64,000 bases of DNA from an uncultured Pelagibacteraceae bacterium (lineage in GTDB: Bacteria; Pseudomonadota; Alphaproteobacteria; Pelagibacterales; Pelagibacteraceae). The stretch covers positions 1 through 64,000 of the forward strand of contig CACKYN010000001.1 of NCBI GenBank assembly GCA_902604355.1. The letters run 5' to 3'. Positions 11,818-20,948 of the stretch are shown in pieces. The position numbers and the translations under genes are program-made. The notes under the pieces are model-generated. The model had not been told where the DNA came from. It was given only the letters and a program-made list of their open reading frames with translations, and did not search any database. Within the stretch, counting starts at the first letter, position 1, and the number at the start of each line of letters is the position of its first letter.

Positions 11818-12741
11818 ATGGCTAAGAAAATTATTTTTATGGGCACGCCTATGTTTGCTGTACCAATTTTGAAATCTCTTTATCAAAATGGATATCCTGT
11901 GACATGCGTTTATACTCAACCTCCTCAAAAATCACATCGTGGACAAAAAATTAACAAATCTCCTATTCAAGGAATTTCTGAAACTTTAAATTTAGAGTAC
12001 AGGGCACCATCAACTTTAAAAGAAAATAAAGAAGAATACGAATTTTTTAAATCTTTAGATGCAGATCTAGCAATTGTTGTAGCCTATGGACAAATTATAC
12101 CTAAAGAATTTTTAAGTTTAACAAAAAAAGGATTTATAAATATACATGCATCTATTCTACCCAAGTGGAGAGGAGCGGCACCTATACAAAGAGCTATAAT
12201 GAATTTAGATAAAGAAACTGGGGTCACTATTATGAAAATAGAAGAAAAATTAGACACAGGTCCAGTTTGCAATACTTATAAAATCAATATGGATAATAAT
12301 TTTAATTCTGCTGAAATTGCTGAAAAATTATCTTTTATTGCCGCAGAAAAAATTTTAGATAACATTGATGACATACTTGAAGACAAAGCAACTTTCGTGG
12401 ATCAAGATCATTCCAAAGCAACTTATGCTCCAAAAATTCAAAAGACAGAGGGTTTAATTGATTGGACGAGTGATGCAGAAAATATTATAGGCAAAATAAA
12501 CGGTTTATATCCGATCCCAGGTGCTTTTTTTATATCAAGTGGTGAGAGATATAAAATTTTAAAAGCAGAAATCAGCAATGGGATTGGAAATCCAGGAGAG
12601 GTCCTTAATGATTATTTAGAAATTGCTTGTGGAGACAGGCAATCAATTAAAGTCACGGAGATACAAAGACAAGGAAAAAGGCCCCAAAATATTGGTGAAT
12701 TTATGCTTGGTACACGAATTAGAAAAGGCCATCAGATTTAA
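11818..12741 (+). CDS. fmt: Methionyl-tRNA formyltransferase
   Basis: A 307-residue enzyme that transfers a formyl group from 10-formyl-THF to initiator Met-tRNA. The catalytic Asn108/His110 lie in INIHAS and the signature SILPKWRGAAP (112-122) follows; GVTIMKIEEKLDTGPV contains the catalytic aspartate. A C-terminal OB-like tRNA-binding domain is present. It is directly followed, without spacer, by truA. Confidence 0.95.
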   Translation: MAKKIIFMGTPMFAVPILKSLYQNGYPVTCVYTQPPQKSHRGQKINKSPIQGISETLNLEYRAPSTLKENKEEYEFFKSLDADLAIVVAYGQIIPKEFLSLTKKGFINIHASILPKWRGAAPIQRAIMNLDKETGVTIMKIEEKLDTGPVCNTYKINMDNNFNSAEIAEKLSFIAAEKILDNIDDILEDKATFVDQDHSKATYAPKIQKTEGLIDWTSDAENIIGKINGLYPIPGAFFISSGERYKILKAEISNGIGNPGEVLNDYLEIACGDRQSIKVTEIQRQGKRPQNIGEFMLGTRIRKGHQI

Positions 12742-13482
12742 ATGGCGAGGTATCAAGTTCTTATTGAATATGTTGGAACAAGTTTTAGAGGATGGCAGAT
12801 CCAAAAAAAAGGTTTTACTATTCAAGGATTAATTCAAAAACATTTATCAAAACTTTTAAAAGAAAAAATAATTCTCAATGGATCTGGTAGAACTGATGCA
12901 GGTGTGCATGCTGATGCTCAGTCAGCTCACTTTGATTGTCAAAAAAAAATTTTAGATTTATCAAAATTTTTAAAATCAATTAATCATTTTCTTAACAATA
13001 AAGGTATAGCAATTACTAAAATTAAAAAAAGAAGTGAAAAATTTCATTCGAGATTTTCTGCTAAACAAAGAGTTTATAGATATGTAATTTTTAACCAAAT
13101 AAGTGCTCCTGTAATTGAAAATGGAAGAGGGTGGCATGTGAGGAGAATATTAGATATTGATTTAATGAAAAAAGGAGCAAAAAAATTATTAGGAACGAAC
13201 GACTACTCAACCTTTAGATCATCAAGTTGTCATGCTAAAAGTCCAATCAGAACAATTAAATCAATCAAAATAAGAACATTAAAAAATAAAATTGAAATAG
13301 AATTTAAGTCACAATCATTTTTACAACAGCAAGTAAGATCGATGGTAGGTTGTCTAAAATATTTAGGTGAGAAGAAATGGGATCTAAAAACTTTTGATAA
13401 AGTATTTAAATCTAAAAAAAGAGTACTGTGTGCTCCACCAGCACCACCAGAAGGACTTTTTTTATATAGAGTTATTTATTAA
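12742..13482 (+). CDS. truA: tRNA pseudouridine(38-40) synthase
   Basis: A 246-residue TruA, which isomerises uridines 38-40 in the anticodon arm. The catalytic motif GSGRTDAGVHA is at 47-57, with the nucleophile Asp52. RVYRYVIFN and the C-terminal SFLQQQVRSMVGCLKYLG match the family. It starts on the base after the fmt stop and shares its last 4 bases (TTAA) with the convergent SET-domain gene. Confidence 0.95.
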   Translation: MARYQVLIEYVGTSFRGWQIQKKGFTIQGLIQKHLSKLLKEKIILNGSGRTDAGVHADAQSAHFDCQKKILDLSKFLKSINHFLNNKGIAITKIKKRSEKFHSRFSAKQRVYRYVIFNQISAPVIENGRGWHVRRILDIDLMKKGAKKLLGTNDYSTFRSSSCHAKSPIRTIKSIKIRTLKNKIEIEFKSQSFLQQQVRSMVGCLKYLGEKKWDLKTFDKVFKSKKRVLCAPPAPPEGLFLYRVIY

Positions 13483-13952
13483 TTTTTTTTGTTGCTCATT
13501 GCAAACTTTTTATTAATTCTCCATCTAGACTCAGCTCTTACTATATAGCCACAACAGTTTTTAGATTTGCACTTACATGGAAATTGTTTGTAATTTTCAT
13601 CGTAACCAAATCCATAATCACAAGTAAATTCCTCACCTTTTTTAATATCTCTTATTGCTTTAACCCAAATTTTTAGTCCTTTACCATCATAGTCACAATT
13701 GTTATCACATGAATGATTGATTAAACCTGCAGTATTCCATGGAAAATCTCCATCAAGATCGTATCTTTTATTTATAGTAAATAAATAAATAGGTTTACCA
13801 TTATCGTATTTATCAGATTCTTCAGTTTGTTTTTTTGTGATTAATTTACCGATGTAATCAATTACTTTAGTTCCAGCTTTGATATCTTTTGTTGCGTAAA
13901 GTCCTCTTCCCTTTTTATCTATGGTTGACTTTTTAATTCTGTACAGTTTCAT
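13479..13952 (-). CDS. SET-domain protein lysine methyltransferase-like
   Basis: A 157-residue single-domain SET protein. The SET fold motifs are RGLYATKDIKAGTKV (16-30), the pseudoknot motif NHSCDNNC (79-86) and EEFTCDYGF with the catalytic tyrosine (Tyr113); a post-SET-like cysteine cluster CKCKSKNC (126-133) follows. SET proteins transfer methyl groups from SAM to lysine side chains; free-living bacteria carry a few with mostly unknown targets. It lies 32 bases downstream of an HDAC-like gene on the same strand, an interesting pairing, but the substrate is unknown. Confidence 0.8.
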   Translation of the reverse strand: MKLYRIKKSTIDKKGRGLYATKDIKAGTKVIDYIGKLITKKQTEESDKYDNGKPIYLFTINKRYDLDGDFPWNTAGLINHSCDNNCDYDGKGLKIWVKAIRDIKKGEEFTCDYGFGYDENYKQFPCKCKSKNCCGYIVRAESRWRINKKFAMSNKKN

Positions 13953-13984
13953 TTAGAGTGTGTTTAGATAGTTATATTAGATTA

Positions 13985-14914
13985 TCAATTAAATTCTATG
14001 AGAGCATCAACATGCCTTTTGGTGCTTTCTTGTAATGCTTTAAGATCATATCCACCCTCAAGTATTGATACAACATTTCCATTACAAAATGGTTTTGAGA
14101 TCTCTAATGTTCTTTTGGTAATTTTATAAAAATCCTCAGAACTAAGCTGCAGTTGGGCCAAAGGATCATCAATGTGTGCATCAAAACCTGCAGAAAACAA
14201 CAAGAATTCAGGCTTAAACTCTCTCACTTTGTTTAAAACATTTTCGTAAGCGTTTAGATACTTTTCTGCAGATGTTCCAGCCTCAAGAGGGATATTTAAT
14301 ACGTTATTAAAATTACCTTTTTCTTTTTCAGATCCAGATCCTGGATAGTAAGGGTATTGATGAGTAGAAATAAATAAAACTTTTTCGTTATCATAAAAAA
14401 TATTTTGAGTACCGTTTCCGTGGTGAACATCAAAATCAATAATTGCTATTTTATTATATTTATATTTTTCGATTAAGTAATTTGCCCCAACAGCAACATT
14501 ATTGAAGATACAAAAACCCATTGCCTTTTCTTTTTCTGCGTGATGTCCGGGCGGTCTTACTGCACAAAATGCATTTTTAAACTCTTTATTTTGCACCCCA
14601 TCAATTGCGGTAATAATTGAACCCACAGCATCCTTAGAAGCATCTTTACTACCAGGAGAAACTATGGTGTCGCCATCAAGAAAATTATATCCTTTTTTTG
14701 GAAAAGATTTATTTACTTGATCTATATAATTTAAGGTGTGAGTTTTAATTAAAAAAGAATTCTCGAATTTATTCGGTTTCTTCCAAATTAATTTTTTATT
14801 ATCTAATTTTTTAAAATTATCTATTACAACAGTAACTCTATCAATTTTTTCAGGATGTCCATCTCCAGTATTATGATTTTGATATGTATCTGATGTAATT
14901 AACCCTGTTTTCAC
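13985..14914 (-). CDS. Histone deacetylase-like amidohydrolase
   Basis: A 309-residue member of the HDAC/AcuC/acetylpolyamine amidohydrolase superfamily. The active-site histidine pair is in PPGHHAEKEKAMG (His124/His125), zinc ligands in IIDFDVHHGNGTQ (Asp162, His164) and in the GFDAHIDDPLAQL block, and EGGYD closes the site. Such bacterial enzymes deacetylate protein lysines or acetylpolyamines; which one cannot be decided here. Its start overlaps the dapE stop by 4 bases (ATGA type), so it is translated with the lysine-biosynthesis genes. Confidence 0.87.
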   Translation of the reverse strand: MKTGLITSDTYQNHNTGDGHPEKIDRVTVVIDNFKKLDNKKLIWKKPNKFENSFLIKTHTLNYIDQVNKSFPKKGYNFLDGDTIVSPGSKDASKDAVGSIITAIDGVQNKEFKNAFCAVRPPGHHAEKEKAMGFCIFNNVAVGANYLIEKYKYNKIAIIDFDVHHGNGTQNIFYDNEKVLFISTHQYPYYPGSGSEKEKGNFNNVLNIPLEAGTSAEKYLNAYENVLNKVREFKPEFLLFSAGFDAHIDDPLAQLQLSSEDFYKITKRTLEISKPFCNGNVVSILEGGYDLKALQESTKRHVDALIEFN

Positions 14915-16068
14915 TTAAAATAATTTTTCAATATATTTGAATAAATTAAGGTCAATTTTTTTAAATCTGACAGTGAAACTGCTTCATCTACTTTATGCAT
15001 TGTTTTACCAACTAACCCAAATTCTAAACAAGGTGCAATTTTCCTAATAAACCTTGCATCTGAAGTTCCTCCTGTTGTTGAAAGTTTAGGTTTAATTTTT
15101 GTAATTTTCTTAATTATATCTTGTATCATAAAGGTTGTTTTATTAGGATTTGTTAAAAAGGCCTCTCCAGATACACTATATTCTATTTTATATTTAGATT
15201 TATTTTTAGCTGATATTTTTTTAATAACTTTATTTAACTTATTCTTCAGGGAAGTAGAGGAGTGTTTATTATTAAATCTTATATTAAATGTAGCCGTAGC
15301 AAGACCTGGAATCAAATTGTCAGCAGTATTATTAATATTTATTTTTGTTATTTCCAAGTTAGTTGCTTGAAAATCTTTTGTACCTTGATCAAATGTGATA
15401 TCTTTTATTTCTTTAAGAATTTGAACAAGTGCTGTTGAAGGATTATTTGCTCGATGAGGATAAGCTACGTGCCCTTGCACTCCTGTAATAGTTAATCTAC
15501 CGTTCATACTTCCTCTTCTCCCAATTTTAATCATTTCACCCAATTTACTTGGGTTAGTTGGCTCACCTACTAAGCAAAAATCGATTTTCTCTTTTCTTTT
15601 TTTTAAATATTCCACAACTTTTTTCGTTCCGTTTATAGCAACACCTTCTTCATCACCGGTAATTAAAAGACTAATTGAGCCTTTAAAATCAGAGTAATTT
15701 TCAATAAAATTGCTAATTGCTGCAACGAACGCTGCTATAGAGCTTTTCATATCATTTGCACCTCTTCCGATTAAATGTCCTTTTTTAATTAAGGGTTTAA
15801 ATGGATTGACTGTCCAGTCCTTTAGGTTTCCAGCAGGTACTACATCTAAATGACCTGCATAACAAAAGTTAGGACTTTTACTGCCAAGTCTTGCGTAAAG
15901 GTTTTTTACCGGTTTGCTGTTCTTTTGTCTAAATTCAAGTACTTTAGTTTTAAAACCAAGTTGTTTGAGCTTTTTTTCTAAAAAACTCATTATACCTGCA
16001 TCAACAGGAGTTACCGAAGGAAACCTAATTAGCTCTTTAGCTAATTTAAGTTCGTTAATTTTTTGCAT
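14911..16068 (-). CDS. dapE: Succinyl-diaminopimelate desuccinylase
   Basis: A 385-residue di-zinc M20-type hydrolase that releases LL-diaminopimelate from its N-succinyl form. Metal-ligand motifs are CYAGHLDVVP, GRGANDMKSS and the ITGDEEG pair (general base Glu and ligand Glu); the C-terminal STTGGTSDARF matches DapE. It lies 2 bases after dapD and overlaps the HDAC-like gene, within the long rpmH-led run. Confidence 0.94.
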   Translation of the reverse strand: MQKINELKLAKELIRFPSVTPVDAGIMSFLEKKLKQLGFKTKVLEFRQKNSKPVKNLYARLGSKSPNFCYAGHLDVVPAGNLKDWTVNPFKPLIKKGHLIGRGANDMKSSIAAFVAAISNFIENYSDFKGSISLLITGDEEGVAINGTKKVVEYLKKRKEKIDFCLVGEPTNPSKLGEMIKIGRRGSMNGRLTITGVQGHVAYPHRANNPSTALVQILKEIKDITFDQGTKDFQATNLEITKININNTADNLIPGLATATFNIRFNNKHSSTSLKNKLNKVIKKISAKNKSKYKIEYSVSGEAFLTNPNKTTFMIQDIIKKITKIKPKLSTTGGTSDARFIRKIAPCLEFGLVGKTMHKVDEAVSLSDLKKLTLIYSNILKNYFK

Positions 16069-16070
16069 TT

Positions 16071-16898
16071 TTATTCTCTCAAAAGATCGTTTACTGATGT
16101 TTTTGATCTAGTTTTTTCATCAACCTGTTTAATAATTACCGCACAATAAAGTGATGGCGCTGCAGGATTATTTTTATCTGGTAAAGAACCAGGTACAACA
16201 ACTGAATAAGGTGGTATTTTTCCGTAAGTAATTTCACCAGTTTTTCTATCAACTATTTTTGTGGACTGACCAATATACATTCCCATACTTAATACAGATC
16301 CTTCCCCAACTATTACACCTTCAACAACTTCAGACATAGCACCAAGGAAAACATTGTCTTCAATTATCGTGGGTAATGCTTGAGCAGGCTCTAGTACACC
16401 TCCGACACCTGAGCCAGCTGAGATATGACAATTTTTTCCAATTTGACTACAACTTCCAGCTCTCGCAAAAGTATCAATCATAGTGCCTTCATCTATGTAT
16501 GCACCAATATTAACATAGCATGGCATCAATACTGCATTTTTGCCAACGTATGACCCTTTTCTTATTGGTGAATTTGGTACCATTCTAAAACCAGCATTTT
16601 CATGATCTTCTTTACTCCATCCCGCTGTTTTTCCTTTTAAGAGATGAGCTTTGTCATACCAACTACTATATGGACCATTTAAGTTCTCCATTGGGTACAT
16701 TCTAAAACTTAACATGATTGCTTTTTTTAGATATTGATGAGTTGTCCATTCACCATTAATTTTTTCAGCAACTCTGACTTTACCACTATCTAAATCATCA
16801 ATAATTTGATTTACAGTATTCTTTAAATTTTCGTCTGAACCTGGGGTTATTTGATCTCTTTTTTCCCATGCTTCGTTAATAATATTTTCTATACTCAT
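16071..16898 (-). CDS. dapD: Tetrahydrodipicolinate N-succinyltransferase
   Basis: A 275-residue hexapeptide-repeat acyltransferase that succinylates tetrahydrodipicolinate from succinyl-CoA. The left-handed beta-helix starts around VGKNAVLMPCYVNIGAYIDEGTMIDT and the conserved GSCSQIGKNCHISAGSGVGG block follows. It lies directly upstream of dapE (2 bases), matching the succinylase branch of lysine/DAP synthesis. Confidence 0.95.
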   Translation of the reverse strand: MSIENIINEAWEKRDQITPGSDENLKNTVNQIIDDLDSGKVRVAEKINGEWTTHQYLKKAIMLSFRMYPMENLNGPYSSWYDKAHLLKGKTAGWSKEDHENAGFRMVPNSPIRKGSYVGKNAVLMPCYVNIGAYIDEGTMIDTFARAGSCSQIGKNCHISAGSGVGGVLEPAQALPTIIEDNVFLGAMSEVVEGVIVGEGSVLSMGMYIGQSTKIVDRKTGEITYGKIPPYSVVVPGSLPDKNNPAAPSLYCAVIIKQVDEKTRSKTSVNDLLRE

Positions 16899-16902
16899 AA
16901 TT

Positions 16903-17574
16903 TTAAGTGTTTTTTAATAACCTTATTTCTTTTAAAAATAAAGAAAGATTTTCTATTTTATAATCAATGTATTCTTTATCTGACTCTTTTTTACCCCAGT
17001 ATTCATCATTGATTAACCATGCAGTTGTTGTTCCTCTTTCTTTTCCAATGGATAAATTTTTTGCAATATCCTCAATATAAAGTGTTTCTTTTGGATCTAT
17101 TTTGAATTTTTCTAACATCAAATCAAAAGCTTTTGCTGCAGGCTTAGGATTATATTTGGCATCCACTATGTCAAAAACATTCTCAAATTGATCATCGATA
17201 CCAAGTGATGTGGTTATGTTTTTAACATGTTCTTTGCTTCCATTAGTAAAAACAAATTTTCTTAAATTTGTGCTTTCAAGCTCTTTTCTTAAAGTTTTAT
17301 CTTTCTCTAAGAAAGATAAATCAATATCATGGACATAATCTAAAAATTCTTTTGGTGGGATATTATGATGAATCATTAAACCATTAAGACTGGTATCATA
17401 TTTATGAAAATAACTTCTCTGCAATTCTTTAGCAACTTTTAAATCTAAATTTAATTTTTTAGATATATATTCAGTCATTTTTTTACTTACCTGACCGAAA
17501 ACTGCTTCTAAATCTTGATATAAAACTCCATCACAATCAAAAAGTATATTTTTAATATGCCCTAATCTCATCAT
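16903..17574 (-). CDS. HAD-superfamily pyrimidine 5'-nucleotidase-like hydrolase
   Basis: A 223-residue haloacid-dehalogenase phosphatase. Motif I is FDCDGVLYQD (Asp13 nucleophile, Asp15 acid), motif II VFTNGS, motif III Lys in PKPAAKAF and motif IV YIEDIAKNL. The HAD gene between argB and dapD is conserved in alphaproteobacteria and usually annotated as a pyrimidine 5'-nucleotidase; the true substrate is not deducible. It overlaps argB by 4 bases. Confidence 0.82.
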   Translation of the reverse strand: MMRLGHIKNILFDCDGVLYQDLEAVFGQVSKKMTEYISKKLNLDLKVAKELQRSYFHKYDTSLNGLMIHHNIPPKEFLDYVHDIDLSFLEKDKTLRKELESTNLRKFVFTNGSKEHVKNITTSLGIDDQFENVFDIVDAKYNPKPAAKAFDLMLEKFKIDPKETLYIEDIAKNLSIGKERGTTTAWLINDEYWGKKESDKEYIDYKIENLSLFLKEIRLLKNT

Positions 17575-18419
17575 CTTCTAATTAACGTACCTGCACCTTT
17601 ATCAGAGAATATTTCCCATAAACATGAATGTTTTTTTGTGCCGTTAATTATACCAACTGCAGTTACTCCATTATTTACAGCATCTAAACACGCATTAATT
17701 TTAGGTATCATGCCTTCAGTTATAGTCTCATTTTTAATCATTTCTAAAATTTCTGAGGAAGATATTTCCTCTATCAGTTTCTTTTGTTTATCAAGGACAC
17801 CATCAACATTTGTCATTAGTAATAATCTTCTAGCTTTTAAAGATTTAGCTATGGCCATAGCAGCAGTATCACCATTAACATTGTAGGTCTGATTATTTTT
17901 GTCTAAGCCTAATGGCGAAACAATTGGAACTTTATTTTGTTTTAGAATATTTAATATTGTATCCTTATTAATTTCGGTTGGTATCCCTACAAAGCCTAAC
18001 TCTTTTGCTTCAGGTTTTACCTCTATAATATTATTATTTTTTGTGTGTATTGAAATACCTTCAGAGCCCCTTTTTTTTAAATTCTGAAGAATATCATCGT
18101 TAAAATCGATTAAAACAGACTCTACAATATTTATTATACTTTTATCGGTAACTCTTAAACCTCTAATAAATTTTGATTGAATATTCGACTTCTCTAATTC
18201 TCTTTTAATTCTTGGCCCACCACCATGAACAACTACTGTAGAAAGACCTAATCTATTTAATACATATAGATCTGTTATAAAATTGTTAAATACGTTTCTA
18301 TCAATTAAAACATTTCCTCCATATTTAATTACAATTAAATCATTTTTATATTTTTCAATATATTTATTTACTTCACTTAAAGGTGGCCCATCTTCGGGCA
18401 ATATATTTTTAAGATCCAT
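17571..18419 (-). CDS. argB: Acetylglutamate kinase
   Basis: A 282-residue amino-acid kinase that phosphorylates N-acetylglutamate in arginine synthesis. IVIKYGGNVL holds the catalytic lysine, VVVHGGGPRI the phosphate-binding glycines, and NVNGDTAAMAIAKSL the nucleotide-binding site; GMIPKINACLDAV is also conserved. Other arginine genes are scattered in the window (argD-argF, argJ). In many alphaproteobacteria engB sits between yidC and argB; here only 23 bases separate them. Confidence 0.95.
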   Translation of the reverse strand: MDLKNILPEDGPPLSEVNKYIEKYKNDLIVIKYGGNVLIDRNVFNNFITDLYVLNRLGLSTVVVHGGGPRIKRELEKSNIQSKFIRGLRVTDKSIINIVESVLIDFNDDILQNLKKRGSEGISIHTKNNNIIEVKPEAKELGFVGIPTEINKDTILNILKQNKVPIVSPLGLDKNNQTYNVNGDTAAMAIAKSLKARRLLLMTNVDGVLDKQKKLIEEISSSEILEMIKNETITEGMIPKINACLDAVNNGVTAVGIINGTKKHSCLWEIFSDKGAGTLIRR

Positions 18420-18442
18420 GCGTTATCAACTATTTAGAATTA

Positions 18443-20119
18443 TTAGGTTACAGTTTTAACTGTTGTACGCTTCATGATGAAGACTTGTTGTGCCATAGTT
18501 AAAATATTGTTAACTGTCCAATAAATTACTAATCCTGCAGGGAATGGAGCTAATATTATTGTTAAGAAAAGTGGAAAGAACATGAATATTTTTGCCTGCA
18601 TTGGATCTGTGGGAGCTGGATTAAGTTTCATCTGTACCCACATGCTGATACCCATTGCTATTGGCCACGCTCCTATAACTAAAAAAGATGGCACGTCATA
18701 AGGCAATAAACCAAATAGATTAAATAATGAAGTTGGGTCTTTTTCTGATAAGTCTTGTATCCAACCATAGAATGGCATGTGTCTCATTTCGATAGTCACA
18801 AATAATACTTTATATAAAGCAAAAAAAACTGGGATTTGAACTAGAATTGGCAAACACCCTGACATAGGGTTAACTTTTTCCTTCTTATATAGTGCCATCA
18901 TTGCTTGCTGTAATTTCATCTTATCATCTTTGTGAAGTTCTTTAAGTCTTGTCATCTCTGGAGTTAAAGCCTTCATTTTAGCCATACTTCTGAATGAGAA
19001 ATTTGCTAAAGGGAAAAATGCCAATCGTATACAAATAGTAATTGCTATAATTGCTAAACCATAATTACCAAGCAATTTAAAGAAATAGTCTATTCCAAAA
19101 AATAATGGTTTTGTGATAAAATATAAAAAACCCCAATCTATTGTTAGATCAAATTTATCTATTTTTAGTGTATCTGCATACCCATCAATAACATCTACTC
19201 TTTTAGCAGCTACTATAATCTGCATTTTATCTTCTATTGTAGAATTACTATTTAATTCAAGCGGCTCCGTACTTACAAAGTTTGCTCTAAATTTATTTTT
19301 ATAATCGAATGTAGTTTTAAATTCTTTTCCTTTTGGGGGAATTAATGAAGTGATCCAGTACTTATCTCCAATACCAAGCCATCCTTTTTGAGCAGTTCTA
19401 GTGAATTTTTTTTCTTCAATGTCATCGTAATCTTCCTCAATAAGTTCATCATCAAGTGTTGCAACCAAACCCTCATGAAGTATATAAAAATTTGTTATCT
19501 CAGGGGCCTCATTTCTAATAATTTGGCCGTATGAATAAAAATCATATTTATTATTAGTAGAATTAATTACACTTTGTTTAACTGTAAATAAGAACTTATC
19601 ATCAATAGATATTTCTTTTTCGAATGTTATTCCCTGATCATTAGCCCACGTTAATTTTACTGGAGATTGTGCAGTAAGTTTACTATTACCTGATACTGAC
19701 CAAATAGAATTTGAGTTAGGTATTTCAACATTTTTGTCGGTTGTGATAAACCCACTCTCAATTAGATATCCTTCTTTAGAATTTCTTGGTACTAATAAGT
19801 TTACTTTTTCATTACTATTTAAAACCACATTATATTCTTTAAAAGTTAAATCATCAATTGCAGCCCCCTTCAAAGATATTGAACCAATTATACTTTGGTT
19901 CTCAAACTGAATTCTTTCACTTTCACTCAAAGCCTGTTCTCTCGAAATTTCTTTAACATTTTCTTTTTGATCTAGACTTGGTGTATCAGAATTTTGCTCA
20001 GTTTTATTTTTTTCAACTAAATTCTCTTGAGTCACCGGCGGAGGCGCAAAAAATAAAGTGTAAAGAATAATTACTGCTGCCGATAAAGAAATAGCTGCTA
20101 TTATGTTTCTTGTTTCCAT
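18443..20119 (-). CDS. yidC: Membrane protein insertase YidC
   Basis: A 558-residue inner-membrane insertase that acts alone or with SecYEG. The N-terminal anchor (about 6-25) is followed by a Lys/Glu/Asn-rich linker and a large periplasmic beta domain, then the conserved five-helix core (about 345-555), including the hydrophilic-groove region FFPLANFSFRSMAKM, the cytoplasmic hairpin and GCLPILVQIPVFFALYKVL. Its ATG overlaps the yidD stop by 1 base. Part of the conserved rpmH-rnpA-yidD-yidC unit. Confidence 0.96.
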   Translation of the reverse strand: METRNIIAAISLSAAVIILYTLFFAPPPVTQENLVEKNKTEQNSDTPSLDQKENVKEISREQALSESERIQFENQSIIGSISLKGAAIDDLTFKEYNVVLNSNEKVNLLVPRNSKEGYLIESGFITTDKNVEIPNSNSIWSVSGNSKLTAQSPVKLTWANDQGITFEKEISIDDKFLFTVKQSVINSTNNKYDFYSYGQIIRNEAPEITNFYILHEGLVATLDDELIEEDYDDIEEKKFTRTAQKGWLGIGDKYWITSLIPPKGKEFKTTFDYKNKFRANFVSTEPLELNSNSTIEDKMQIIVAAKRVDVIDGYADTLKIDKFDLTIDWGFLYFITKPLFFGIDYFFKLLGNYGLAIIAITICIRLAFFPLANFSFRSMAKMKALTPEMTRLKELHKDDKMKLQQAMMALYKKEKVNPMSGCLPILVQIPVFFALYKVLFVTIEMRHMPFYGWIQDLSEKDPTSLFNLFGLLPYDVPSFLVIGAWPIAMGISMWVQMKLNPAPTDPMQAKIFMFFPLFLTIILAPFPAGLVIYWTVNNILTMAQQVFIMKRTTVKTVT

Positions 20120-20370
20120 TATTTTTTAATCTTCATTTCTTTTTTAACTGGATCAAATCCCTCACCACCACCTAAAAATTTAATAGGATGACACGAAAAT
20201 ATTCTTCTAATACTCATGAAAATTCCTTTGATAAAACCAAATTCTTTTAAAGCATCAATGCTGTATTCAGAACATGTAGGCAAATATCTACAAGAATGTC
20301 CAAATAAAGGACTAATTAGATATTTGTAGCCCTTAATAACTTTAATTAATGATTTAGTTAATATATTCAT
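20119..20370 (-). CDS. yidD: Membrane protein insertion efficiency factor YidD
   Basis: An 83-residue small protein with the YidD signature: PLFGHSCRYLPTCSEYSIDAL (three conserved cysteines, first part), then RIFSCHP and GGGEGFDPV. YidD is thought to sit at the inner face of the cytoplasmic membrane and assist YidC-dependent insertion. It overlaps both rnpA and yidC by a single base, so translation of the three is coupled. Confidence 0.95.
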   Translation of the reverse strand: MNILTKSLIKVIKGYKYLISPLFGHSCRYLPTCSEYSIDALKEFGFIKGIFMSIRRIFSCHPIKFLGGGEGFDPVKKEMKIKK

Positions 20371-20711
20371 TATTTAATTTTTTCTAAGTCCTGAAATAGA
20401 GTTTCTTTTATATTTTTGTATTCATTATTTAGCATAGAAGGCTTGGCTATAACAAGAAATGAATATTTATAGTTTATTGATATATTCTTAATTGCTTCAT
20501 TTGTTATATTTCTTAGTCTTCTTTTAATTTTATTTCTTTTAACTGCATTACCAATTTTTTTCTTTGTTACAAAACTTATATTAAGTTTTGATTTATCCTT
20601 ATTAATTAGCCTTCCAAAAAAAATCGTAACGTATTTGTTAGATATTTTTCTTTGATTTAGTAGGTTTTTAAATTCCTCGTTTTTTGAAAGAGCAACAATT
20701 TTGCTTTTCAT
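20370..20711 (-). CDS. rnpA: Ribonuclease P protein component
   Basis: A 113-residue basic protein that assists the RNase P RNA in maturing tRNA 5' ends. The RNR-type motif is NAVKRNKIKRRLRN, and FVTKKKIGNAVKRN is the usual context. It starts 4 bases after the rpmH stop. The RNA subunit gene (rnpB) is not in this window. Confidence 0.94.
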   Translation of the reverse strand: MKSKIVALSKNEEFKNLLNQRKISNKYVTIFFGRLINKDKSKLNISFVTKKKIGNAVKRNKIKRRLRNITNEAIKNISINYKYSFLVIAKPSMLNNEYKNIKETLFQDLEKIK

Positions 20712-20715
20712 TAAT

Positions 20716-20856
20716 TTAAATAGAAACTGTTAGTGACTTTCTTCCTCTAGCTCTTCGTCTGGCTAAAAGTTTTTTACCACCTTTTGTTTTCATTTTGGAT
20801 CTAAAGCCATGTTTTCTGGCTCTTTTTACATTTGAGGGCTGGTAAGTTCGTTTCAT
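20716..20856 (-). CDS. rpmH: 50S ribosomal protein L34
   Basis: A 46-residue, highly basic protein. It begins [20 protein letters not shown] and continues with [19 protein letters not shown], the almost invariant bacterial L34 sequence; it has two or three extra C-terminal residues. First gene of the rpmH-rnpA-yidD-yidC unit and preceded by a good promoter. In most alphaproteobacteria this locus is conserved in the same order. Confidence 0.97.
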   Translation of the reverse strand: MKRTYQPSNVKRARKHGFRSKMKTKGGKKLLARRRARGRKSLTVSI

Positions 20857-20888
20857 AATAAGTGATTAATTTTTATTAAATTTCGCTC

Positions 20889-20917
20889 TTTATAGTAATT
20901 AAATATATAAATAGCAA
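20889..20917 (-). promoter_or_regulatory. Sigma-70-type promoter for the rpmH operon
   Basis: Read on the minus strand, TTGCTA (20917-20912) and TATAAA (20894-20889) are separated by exactly 17 bases of AT-only spacer apart from one C. Transcription would start near 20882, about 26 nt before the rpmH ATG. It lies in the 92-base divergent gap to the TVP38-type gene. Prediction by eye. Confidence 0.55.
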
Positions 20918-20948
20918 ATAGAACATTTTATAAATAGCATTATTATTA

